The position numbers and the translations under genes are program-made. Below are positions 46,497-54,932 of a stretch of DNA of 64,000 bases, in pieces (positions within the stretch are counted from its first letter, which is position 1; every line of letters begins with the position of its first letter). The stretch is from NCBI GenBank assembly GCA_963681505.1, contig OY811974.1, forward strand, positions 10,132,547 to 10,196,546, read 5' to 3'. The DNA comes from Eunapius fragilis (Eukaryota > Porifera > Demospongiae > Spongillida > Spongillidae). The notes under the pieces are model-generated. The model saw nothing but the letters and a program-made list of their open reading frames with translations, was not told where the DNA came from and searched no databases.

Positions 46497-46610
46497 TTGA
46501 CATGATACAAGATACAATTATAGGACATACAAAACACACGAAAACATGACCAAAACTAAAAAACACATCAGAAATAATCTTGAGGGTAATATCTGGACAT
46601 TAATAATTTT
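46497..46610 (-). repeat. LINE 3' tail, inverted copy
   Basis: Its complement matches 51297-51405 closely (TCAAGATTATTTCTGA, GTTTTGGTCATGTTTTCGTG, CCTATAATTGTATCTTG). It has no attached coding sequence, so it is a strongly truncated insertion. Confidence 0.75.
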
Positions 46611-46700
46611 AGGCAGTATAAATACTCAAACCTGCACTAAGTTTACTGATTTGGTGTTCCTATCGCAGTTGAGTTGTCTAGTGAAATTGGTTTTCTACAA

Positions 46701-47487
46701 ATGCCTTCGCGTAATCAAAAGAAGAGATCTAAGCAACGAGCGGAATACCTCCAAAAGCAAGACGAGAACAAAGCTAAAGCCCGAGCGCTCTACAAGGCCG
46801 ATCCTGAAAAGAAGAAGGCCTCTGTACGCGACAGCTACAAGGCCGATCCCGAAAAGATGAAGGCCTCTGCACGCGACAGCTACAAGGCCGATCCCGAAAA
46901 GTAGACGGCCTCTGCACGCGACGGCTACAAGGCCGATCCCGAAAAGAAGAAGGCCTCTGTACGCGACAGCTACAAGGCCGATATTGAATCTAAGCGATCT
47001 GCTAAAAGGCGGCGATATGAAGAGGACCTCGAGGAGAACCGTGCTGCTAAAAGGCGGCGATATGAAGAGGACCTCGAGGATCGAGAACCGTGCTGCTAAA
47101 AGGCGGCAATATGAAGAGTACCTCGAGGAGAACCGTGCTGCTAAAAGGCGGCGATATGAAGAGGACCTCGAGGAGAACCGTGCTGCTAAAAGGCGGCGAT
47201 ATGAAGAGTACCTCGAGGAGAACCGTACTGCTAAAAGGCGGCGATATGAAGAGGACCTCGAGGGAAACCGCGCTGCTAAAAGGCAGAAATACGAGGACAA
47301 TTCAGCTGCCATTAAAGCATCTGAAAGGAGTCGGTATTGGAATGACCCTGCTGTCCGATTGGCTAAAAGTGCTGCCGAGAGGACGCGGTACCGCAGTGGT
47401 CACAGAACTACCACTACCACCCAAAGGTATGTTATGGCATGTTTATTAACATTAAAAAGCTGTGCATGTAACATTTGTAGAGCATAG
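46701..47487 (+). pseudogene. Lys/Arg/Glu-rich repeat protein, N-terminal part, with stop and frameshift
   Basis: It starts MPSRNQKKRSKQRAEY at 46701. A block of 15-residue repeats (SYKADPEKKKASVRD type) is followed by 15-residue repeats of ENRAAKRRRYEEDLE type, then KASERSRYWNDPAVRLAKS and AERTRYRSG. In Amphimedon such regions are the front of large proteins that, as I recall, often carry Helitron-type helicase sequence, but no helicase follows here. The AAG in PEK at 46902 has become TAG, and an extra GATC unit near 47080 shifts the frame. The long opposite-strand frame is a by-product of the repeats. Confidence 0.6.
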
Positions 47488-47570
47488 TCGGGCGGCCCTA
47501 CTACCGCGTTTAGTCGGGCTTGTCACCCTACTACCTGACCAAACGCGGTAGTAGGGCCCGCCCGACTATG
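47483..47570. mobile_element. 88-bp GC-rich inverted-repeat element
   Basis: CATAGTCGGGCGG and CCCTACTACCGCGTTT at the left pair with the right arm over 29 of 30 bases around a loop of about 30 bases. It sits at the point where the repeat protein frame ends. Confidence 0.8.
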
Positions 47571-47877
47571 TACAGCACGGATCTGCACAAAACCATTCAC
47601 TTCACATGTAAAGCATACATGGTGACTCAACTGTGCGTACAGTAGTAGTGTGTATTGTTTTAATCTGATGTATAAAAAGGCTTCCTTATCTGAAGGCTTC
47701 CTTATCTTAAACTTGTCTAGCCACGTACATATGTTGCAACTGTATGAATATAATTTCAGGTGCAGGGTTGAGAACTAGGTGAAATGAAAATAACTGCAAC
47801 CATATCCTTCTCCCATATAGCTACTCCTTGTATGAATGCAATAATGGAGTATAATGATGCATGGTCTTGAAAACGCT

Positions 47878-48054
47878 ATAGACCTTATTCGATGAACTAT
47901 GAATTGCATTTATTTACTTTTAATTGGAATAAGATTAACGGTATTCCTCCAGTACTTGTGTATTGAAGGAATGGCCCATTGAAGTATTGAGGAATACCGT
48001 TAATCCAATTGAACGCAATACAATGAGATTCATCGTTCATCGAATAAGGTCTAT
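47878..48054. mobile_element. 177-bp miniature transposon with ATAGACCTTATTCG ends
   Basis: A 20-bp perfect terminal inverted repeat, and a second inner inverted repeat (GGTATTCCTC / GAGGAATACC). Its ends resemble those of 63436-63789 (ATAGACCC). Confidence 0.8.
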
Positions 48055-48119
48055 TCTTAAGGATAGTGAGCTTCTAAGTGAACTTAGTGAAGTAAATGTA
48101 AGTCTCATCTATTGCTAGC

Positions 48120-48410
48120 TCAAAAGGTTGTTACTAGATCTGCCCGTGCAGCAGTAAGATTGGGGCAGAGGCATTGGTAAGAAGCCCCGCTGCCCCACCA
48201 CCACCAGCAGCAGCTATAGACCCACCACACCACCACCAGCAATACCCCTGCTGCCACCACCAGCTGCGCTCCCGCCGGTACCACCGCCGCCTGTGCTCCC
48301 TCCCTGGCCTGCATGGCCACTGCCACCCTGGCTCAACCCAGCATGGCCGGGAGGCCGGGGAGGAGGACGTTCCCGCAGGAGACGAGGGCGCGGGAGATCT
48401 TTAATTCGTA
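48120..48410. other. GC-rich, proline-biased block of unknown nature
   Basis: All frames are biased by CCACCACCA and GCTGC words. I see no domain. It could be the tail of the repeat protein region. Confidence 0.3.
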
Positions 48411-48528
48411 CAATAATAATAATAATAATTAAAGTTATTTGTTATTGCATTTAAGAGATAAAGGGGCTCTTCCTACATTGATTATTGGCTATGTTACTGT
48501 TATGACAGGTTGAAAAAAAACTTATGAA

Positions 48529-48822
48529 ACAAGTAAATAAAAACATTCTCTAACGAGAGAGTTGTTGGTATATAGGATTGACCAATGGTGGTGTAAAAAG
48601 CACGGAAACAAGAGTGACAGAAATTTTACTGGAAAATTGAAATAGGCCTATATTTAGCACACACAAAATAACAGCGCATGCCTAAGTAATGGGCTAAATA
48701 TAGGCCTATTTCAATTTTCCAGTAAAATTTCTGTCACTCTTGTTTCCGTGCTTTTTACACCACCATTGGTCAATCCTATATACCAACAACTCTCTCGTTA
48801 GAGAATGCTTTTATTTACTTGT
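48529..48822. mobile_element. Foldback family, complete copy of a divergent subtype
   Basis: The ends are ACAAGTAAATAAAAAC and complement as in other copies, but the inner arms differ (GACAGAAATTTTACTGG, GAAATAGGCCTATATTT) and are still matched to each other. The loop is about 40 bases. Confidence 0.88.
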
Positions 48823-48829
48823 TTAATGA

Positions 48830-49175
48830 GCGCAGTTCAAGGGAGATGCTTTTAGCAATTTTCACCACCGACTATAGCTGCCTTGCTGTTTGATTTGCTA
48901 TTATATGCGGATAATGTGGTGTGGGCTGGAACTTCCACGACCATACAAACCTCTTAAATTCTACAGACACAAACTGCAGCCTATAATCGGTGTGCACCAC
49001 CATTAATATTGTAATGCCATGTCTAGCAAACTGCTGCTTCATGTCCTCAACATGTACAACATAGCCATCAGAAGTAGCAGTATTTAAAAATCATATTTTC
49101 ATCAAGTATAGACGGTCTAGTATATATTTATATCAAAATTGTATTAAAACACCATGCACTACTGTCTGCAGTTTA
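48830..49175. other. No recognisable feature
   Basis: This is the space between the foldback and the secreted-protein gene. If that gene has a further exon it should lie here, but I cannot identify one. Confidence 0.35.
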
Positions 49176-49181
49176 CCTTAC

Positions 49182-49941
49182 CTTGGATATAAAGTCCAAA
49201 TGACTCAACCGCCATATTCTCATTGTTGAAACCTTCATCCGTGCATATCCTAACCTCCAAATCTTCAGAGATGGGCGTTTGGAACGTCTTACAGAACCAC
49301 GGGAGGTTAGGTGGTGTACAGCATGTGCTCTCATCCCCACCGCACTGCTGTCCATCCCATAGAACGTCCGAGGAGTACACCTCTGTTCCTATGAAGAACG
49401 TCCCTGAGTTACCAGACTCACAATAGTAATCAGAAGACACAAATAGAGGTGGGAAGTATCCGCCTGCGCATGGACATGTAATCCCGTTTTTCCTTGATTC
49501 ATACGCGCCAGCAGCATAAGTATACACATGATGCCTATATCCCGGTAGCCCGTACGTGACTGTGACTCCATCCACGTAGTACGTTTCGATGCTTTTATCT
49601 CCTGATACACTGAAAGCGTCAGGAGATCCTATCATATAGCCTCGGAACCATCCGCACACAGTTTGATAGCTGGTCTCATAAGTTGATATGTTCAGTGAGT
49701 CGCAGCCCGGTGCAGAGCTTTTCTTTCCACACGCTGATATATTAGGCGATGTAACGTTTAACCACGAGTCGGGACATCGTTGCGTTGGATCGGACATGTT
49801 CAAATAACCGACCATTTTCCACTCCAGGCCTGGTGTGGCCCGGTTTTGTAGAAATGAAGGAGTAGAACTGACGACGGCTGTACTCAAAAGGAAGACAACC
49901 AAGTGGTTCAAAACCAAATCAGAGCACGCCATCATTTTCAA
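49182..49941 (-). CDS. Secreted cysteine-rich protein, conserved invertebrate family of unknown function
   Basis: It starts MKMMACSDLVLNHLVVFLL, a signal peptide ending near VVSSTPS. The mature part has WKMVGYLNMSDPTQRCPDSW, SACGKKSSAPGCDS, QTVCGWFRGYMIGSPDAF, YVDGVTVTYGLPGYRHHVYT, ITCPCAGG, SDYYCESG, LWDGQQCGG, LPWFCKTF, EVRICTDEG and ESFGLYIQ. I know this pattern from extracellular proteins of sponges, cnidarians and other invertebrates, with no function assigned. The exon is intact over about 250 residues and ends at a GTAAG donor at 49181, so one short further exon is likely. About 16 conserved Cys suggest a disulfide-rich extracellular domain. Confidence 0.75.
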
Positions 49942-50047
49942 ATTAGGATTGGCAACTCACACACCCCAAAAAATCAGAATTTAACAAGCCCGATAATGTA
50001 CACAACCAAAAAGGGCATTGAGCCGAATACTGATTCGCAAAAATAGC

Positions 50048-50190
50048 TCCGTAACACCTCCGATGGGCAGAACCACGTTTCCGGAGTTCCTGTGTGTACG
50101 CCGCACGCTCCGGTATGAGTGACATATGAATAAACTAAACACCTCCCAGGCGATGCCGTACTTACCATCCGTAACACCTCCGATCGGCAG
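50048..50190. repeat. Pair of 23-bp direct repeats upstream of the secreted-protein gene
   Basis: TCCGTAACACCTCCGAT followed by G/C and GGCAG occurs at 50048-50070 and 50168-50190. It could be part of the promoter or a scar of an insertion. Confidence 0.7.
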
Positions 50191-50773
50191 CGGACACGTA
50201 AATTTTTGGCTGTGTTATGATACACAGCAGATAGAACAAGCAATCTGCGAGTGTTAGATGGAAAAATTAGGGCTTAGGGCAGGGTAGGGGAGGCCGAAGG
50301 CCCGCTACGCCCTTCAACTTTTCACCCCCTCTCCGAATCCGCCCTCAAATTGCACCCGTCCCTCCCTCCCGATACTCTTCATTGAAACTCATCTTCTTAA
50401 TAAACGCCATCTTGGCTCTATGGAGGCGCCTGTGGCGCCACACTCTTTTTTCTCTATCAGCGCTGTGATGACATCAGCAATGCGACGGGTGTGCCCATAA
50501 TTAGTTCATATAGTCATAGGGCACATTTACGTGACGAGTGGGATAATGTACGATAAACATGCACTACGCATGCAGGCTTACTCGTAATCAGTTGTCAGGC
50601 TTCAGCTGACGAAACTGCAGCTATGGAATATCAAGAGGAGATGGATATGGGACATGAGTCTGTGGAGGCAGAGGATTATGTGGGCCATAGAACACCATGT
50701 GCACTGTAGCTTGCTGGCCCCTTACACCACAAGCCTATACTGCTCCCCTACAACACTGCAAGGTGACACTACA

Positions 50774-51066
50774 AGCCTGCTGCTCCCATACAAGACAAGC
50801 CTCCTGCTCCCTTACACTAAAAGCCTACTGCTCCCTTACACTACAAGCCTGCTGCTCCCATAAAAGACAAGCCTCCTGCTCCCTTACACTACAAGCCTAC
50901 TGCTCCCATACAAGCCAAGCCTACAGCTCCCATACAAGCCAAGCCTACTGCTCTCTTACACTACAGGCCTACAGCTCCCATACAAGACAAGCCTACTGCT
51001 CCCTTACAAGACAAGCCTACTGCTCCCTTACAAGACAAGCCTACTGCTCCCTTACACTACAAGCCT
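50774..51066. repeat. 24-bp minisatellite, about 12-13 units
   Basis: The unit is approximately AAGCCTACTGCTCCCTTACA followed by AGAC or CTAC. Because 24 is a multiple of three and stops are rare in it, two + strand frames stay open with eight-residue repeats; no protein role is evident. Confidence 0.9.
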
Positions 51067-51111
51067 TGTTATTATTATTATTACTACTACACTAAAGATA
51101 CATAATAATGC

Positions 51112-51291
51112 GAGTTAGGTTGGTTATGTATCCCTCTTGTGGTTGAGTCGTATGGCGCATGGGGGAACAAGGCTATGGAGTCATTTTCGAGTCTAGCCTC
51201 TCGCCTAGCCATAACATCATCAAGGCCCAAATCTGCCGTTCTATCAGAGCTGTATGGCCAGCCGGGTCAATCTGAACCTAGTAAGGGCTAA
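51112..51291 (+). pseudogene. LINE ORF2 C-terminal fragment
   Basis: VRLGWLCIPLVVESYGAWGN then SFSSLASRLAITSS matches the end of the LINE at 43111-43611. It is 5' truncated against the minisatellite and followed directly by its 3' tail (51297-51405). Confidence 0.7.
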
Positions 51292-51296
51292 TGTGC

Positions 51297-51405
51297 ATGA
51301 GGGTTATAATGTCCAGATATTGCCCTCAAGATTATTTCTGAAGTGTTATTTAGTTTTGGTCATGTTTTCGTGTGTTTTGAATGTCCTATAATTGTATCTT
51401 GTAAA
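51297..51405 (+). repeat. LINE 3' untranslated tail
   Basis: Same sequence as the inverted tail at 46497-46610. Here it follows the LINE stop codon, which shows what the other copy is. Confidence 0.75.
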
Positions 51406-51411
51406 TAAGTT

Positions 51412-51745
51412 AATCGGAAGTTTCGTTAGAAACTTCCATATAGGATTTGACCCCGACTATGAATGTCATTAAAAAAACGCGACCCGTCTGTAACAACACT
51501 CCCGACGATCGGATCGTGTAGCTTGTTTTAGCATAGAAGTCAAAAATGAGTAGTTTCGTTTTTGTTTCATGTCGCTGAACCGCGTGGTTGTTGAGAACAA
51601 GAGTGTACTGCCCGTCCTCGTACCCAGTCTCGGAACAAGGGGCGGGTCGTCTTCTCATTCTTCTCCTTCTTGGCAATGCATAACTCAGGACAGGAACATT
51701 TCTAAGCGATGAGAATTTCACCAATAGCTTCAGAATCGGCTGGAG
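51412..51745 (+). repeat. Interspersed repeat family R1, copy C
   Basis: Best match to copies at 8213 and 35713. It contains TTCGTTAGAAACTTCC at the start, a small palindrome, and CCCGACGATCGGATCGTG. Confidence 0.65.
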
Positions 51746-51808
51746 GACTCGCTTTTATATAATATAATACTTTGATAAACAATCGACTATCAGCCTCCAA
51801 TGTCTTGT

Positions 51809-51941
51809 TAGTCTCGTACCCAGACCGTCTATGACGTAAGCGATTATCGCTGTAAACAGTATAATCACTACGTCCATACGTATGGACGTAGTGTTTACAG
51901 CGATAATCGCTTACGTCATAGACGGTCTGGGTACGAGACTA
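51809..51941. mobile_element. 133-bp palindromic element with 9-bp target duplication
   Basis: The arms start TAGTCTCGTACCCAGACCG and are near-perfect over the whole length, with a CCATACGTATGG centre. ATGTCTTGT flanks both sides (51800-51808 and 51942-51950). A 9-bp duplication is the mark of Mutator-type transposition. Confidence 0.85.
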
Positions 51942-51981
51942 ATGTCTTGTATAATTAAATGGGTATGAAAAAAAAAAGAAA

Positions 51982-52267
51982 ACAAGTAAATAAAAACATT
52001 CTCTACGAGAAAGTTGGTGGGATATAGGATTTGATTATGACATTGGTGGTGTAAAAAGCAAGGAAACAAGGTCTTATCAGAAGGGAAAATGTCATAGTCC
52101 TATATTTAGCACACAAACAACACATGCCCTAGAAATGTGCTAAATATAGGACTATGACATTTTCCCTTCTGATAAGACCTTGTTTCCTTGCTTTTTACAC
52201 CACCAATGTCATAATCAAATCCTATATCCCACCAACTTTCTCGTAGAGAATGTTTTTATTTACTTGT
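51982..52267. mobile_element. Foldback family, complete and almost perfect copy
   Basis: The arms of about 130 bp (ACAAGTAAATAAAAAC, GTTGGTGGGATATAGG, TTGATTATGACATTGG, GGTCTTATCAGAAGGG) match without visible mismatch. This looks like the youngest copy in the window. Confidence 0.9.
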
Positions 52268-52306
52268 AATACATAATAATTGATGTGGCCTTACAGTCAA
52301 GTTAAC

Positions 52307-52985
52307 CTAGACAGGATGGCTCTGCAATTGGCTCTTACTAAGGCCATGGCTGTATAGTCTGAAGATGGTCTTGGACTTGGGTTCGTTTAGCCTGGTGAAA
52401 AGGCAACCTGCAAGCTTAGAAAAGGCCACCACTGCTGCAGCACCCCAACACCCATTGGTCTCAACCACAAGTGGGATGCAGTACCAACCCAATTCCTCAT
52501 GCATGCACACTTCCTATCATTTGTGTTATGCTTTCTTTTCTCAGCCACAAGGGCTGCTGAACTCGCCTTCATGCTCGCTTCTAGCAAAACACTTGAAAGT
52601 AGCGTGGACGTGACGGACAAGTCAAAGGCAGCAGGTTTGCCAAGGTCCCAGTTAGAGACAAGAACATCTGCAGGGTGGGATTGTGAATTGGACCCAGCCC
52701 CACTTCCCATCTCCAGGCGTGCATGGACCCAGGCAAGAACGTTGGCAGAAGTCTAAAAAAGCATCCTGGAGATGATTATTGTGTGAAACCACATCCCCTC
52801 CATGCTTGCAACTGAAGGAGTGATGGCCAAAGTCATCCATGACAAAGGAAGGACAGTGAGGGCAACTTTGGCCTTGGACCACCGGGATCCCCAACCACCA
52901 CTTTAGTGCCACTTGAAACTCTGCAGGCTCAAAGTGGAGGTTGTATCGAGGGGAGGGAGTGACCCCAAGTAAAAATGGCTAGCTT
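52307..52985 (-). pseudogene. LINE ORF2 C-terminal fragment with frameshifts
   Basis: Minus-strand frames give EFQVALKWWLGIPVVQG, CPHCPSFVMDDFGHHSFSC (zinc motif), ADVLVSNWDLGKPAAFDLSV, LVAEKRKHNTNDRKC, and IPLVVETNGCWG. The order is that of the 43-kb copy, spread over three frames. Confidence 0.7.
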
Positions 52986-52989
52986 GTGA

Positions 52990-53690
52990 CAAGCTAGGTT
53001 GTTGCAATCATGTAACAAGTTTGTACGAACTATGTAAATAACCTTGTTTCACTAGGAAGTATTAGAAACTGCTGAGGAAGTATATATATATATATATTAC
53101 TTCAGAGCAAAACAACAACGTTGCAGGATGCAATGCAGCATGCAAATATATAGCTGCAAGGTACATGTCCATATTGCCATTTATGCAAATCACACTTACA
53201 GTGAAATTATGAATGTAATTCATACAAAGGTTTGCATAGTGCTATGTGCACTTGTAGTGAAAATCTATCTGACGAATATTCAGGTTATATCTGTTCTTGA
53301 CCCAAACAACTTCCAACGTCAACTTCAGATATCCTGGATCCCTGTGGTATATATTCATATCTGTTGGCAGTATCTATGATATTACTTTTATTACAGGGAG
53401 AAAATGTTTCTTGGTTACTGGCCCGTACATCTTTGAGAGTTGTTGGCTCAGACCTATGTTGGTCAAAGTTTTACTATCTGTGCTACTTCACCATGATCAT
53501 AATTATGTCCACCAAGCCACACAATTTCAAAGTCTTACACCATTTTTGTGACGTCTATAAATCAAGACATAACTTTAGGCTCAAAAAAATTGTTCAGTAT
53601 GGTAAATTATTGTATATCATTAGCGGGAAAATGGATCTATCTGTATAACGCAATATCATAATATTCTCCCATGCAGAGGGGGTTCATGCC
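52990..53690. other. No recognisable gene
   Basis: AT-rich, with a (TA)n run at about 53079-53097. Frames up to 94 codons show no signature. Confidence 0.4.
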
Positions 53691-53700
53691 AGCTCCACAT

Positions 53701-54490
53701 CAGTGTTGCCGCGGTCCGACCGGGACCGACGGTCCGGACCGCAGTCCTCGCCATTTTTAGCTGGACCGCAAGCCTCGGTCCTCATTATTTTCATTCACGG
53801 ACGGTCACGGACGGTCACGGACGGTCACGGTCCAAGCGGTACTGGACCGACGGTCTGACCGCGGTCCCCCTCGTACCCACGCCTAAATACGCATGGCATG
53901 CACATGGCGTGCACGTGATCTATTGGTGCCCTGCTTTAAAAAAATAGTATTTTGAGTGTGCGTATTATAGAACTAGGATGAGTACCGATTCTTATGCCAC
54001 CAGTAGTGCTAGTGAAAGTCAAGAACCCGAAATAGGAGGAGAGATGATGGTTGTAGAGGGTTCCTTTAAGTACAGAAGTTGGTTATGGGAGCATTTTACT
54101 TGTGTTACATCCGGAAGTAAGCGTGAAAAGCACCCCCCCAGCAAAGTGCCGCACTTGCGGAAAAGTCGTGAACCGCGCAGGAGGCAGTACAACAAAAATG
54201 AAGAATCACTTAATGCGCTATCATAGCATTGTTTTTTCAGACTTTGTACTTTGTTGTATGTTTCATAATGTGTGTGTGTGTATGTATGTGTTGTCATTGT
54301 TGCATTTGCATTGCCTTTCTTGGATTTATATTATCAGCATTGTGGACCGCGGTCCGACCGTCGGTCCGACCGACGGTCACGGTCCTGGATTGTTTGATTT
54401 GTGCACGGTCGCGGTCCGGTCACGGTCTGGCTACTTAGGTTTGACTGCGGTCCACGGTCCACTGAAAAGTAGTGGACCGCGGCAACACTG
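53701..54490 (+). mobile_element. hAT transposon derivative with perfect ends and 8-bp target duplication
   Basis: It starts CAGTGTTGCCGCGGTCC and ends with the exact complement. CTCCACAT flanks it on both sides (53693-53700 and 54491-54498). Subterminal regions are full of GGTCCGACC and ACGGTCACGG repeats. Inside there is only a BED-finger exon and no transposase body, so it is an internal deletion of a hAT element or a carrier moved in trans. The perfect duplication indicates a fairly recent insertion. Confidence 0.92.
53978..54226 (+). CDS. BED-type zinc finger of the hAT derivative, broken at a C7 run
   Basis: The frame from ATG 53978 gives SFKYRSWLWEHFTCVTSGSK, the aromatic lead of a BED finger. 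The rest (AKCRTCGKVV, TTKMKNHLMRYHS) lies one frame over, so the C7 at 54132-54138 causes the break, either as a real slip or a sequencing error. BED fingers bind transposon ends or chromatin sites. The frame ends without a transposase. Confidence 0.7.
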   Translation: MSTDSYATSSASESQEPEIGGEMMVVEGSFKYRSWLWEHFTCVTSGSKREKHPPSKVPHLRKSREPRRRQYNKNEESLNALS

Positions 54491-54684
54491 CTCCACATGC
54501 ATCACGCACTTTATTATGGTTTTTTACATTAAAAGGTGGTAATATATCATGGCAGGTATTGAGGTTCATTAAATTAAGCAGCACTAATGTACGGCATCCA
54601 AAATCGATACAAAACAACCCTCGATAGAGCTTTTTCATCGCGTGACTTAATAGCATTCATCTTCTAATTAGTCCGCCATATAAT

Positions 54685-54897
54685 TTGGTGCTCGGAGAAG
54701 TATGGGTAGTTTTGGTTTATACTTCAGAGTGTCGTTTAAATCATATGCAGAAACCGGCGGTCACCAGGAATGTGATGGTGTTCAAAAAGACATCCTATAG
54801 CATGTGTTCTGTTGCTAGCCCAGAGTCCGACGATGGGGAGGAGCGAGCGTATACCCTCTTTGCCCTGGGTAGTCCCCCTACCCGGGGGCCCCACTGA
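54685..54897 (+). pseudogene. gag-protease junction remnant of the gypsy element
   Basis: Its second half (SVASPESDDGEERAYTLFALG) is the usual lead into a gypsy protease. The following pol frame is shifted by -1 across a C- and G-rich stretch (about 54868-54892). No gag zinc knuckle is visible, so the 5' part of the element is lost or is not recognisable. Confidence 0.5.
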
Positions 54898-54932
54898 AGA
54901 TTAAAGTTCGTGTAAATGGTGCTCTACTGGAG

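Noticed and set aside
46695..47312. 205-codon Ser/Arg-rich minus-strand frame
   Set aside because: It is the complement of the 45-bp coding repeats of the plus-strand protein and changes with them.
50697..51095. 132-codon frame with eight-residue repeats
   Set aside because: Direct translation of the 24-bp minisatellite; another + strand frame is also open across it.
54499..54684. Possible 5' LTR end and primer-binding site (TGGTGCTCGGAGAAG at 54681)
   Set aside because: No stretch before it matches the 3' LTR, so a 5' LTR cannot be shown; the motif alone is too weak.
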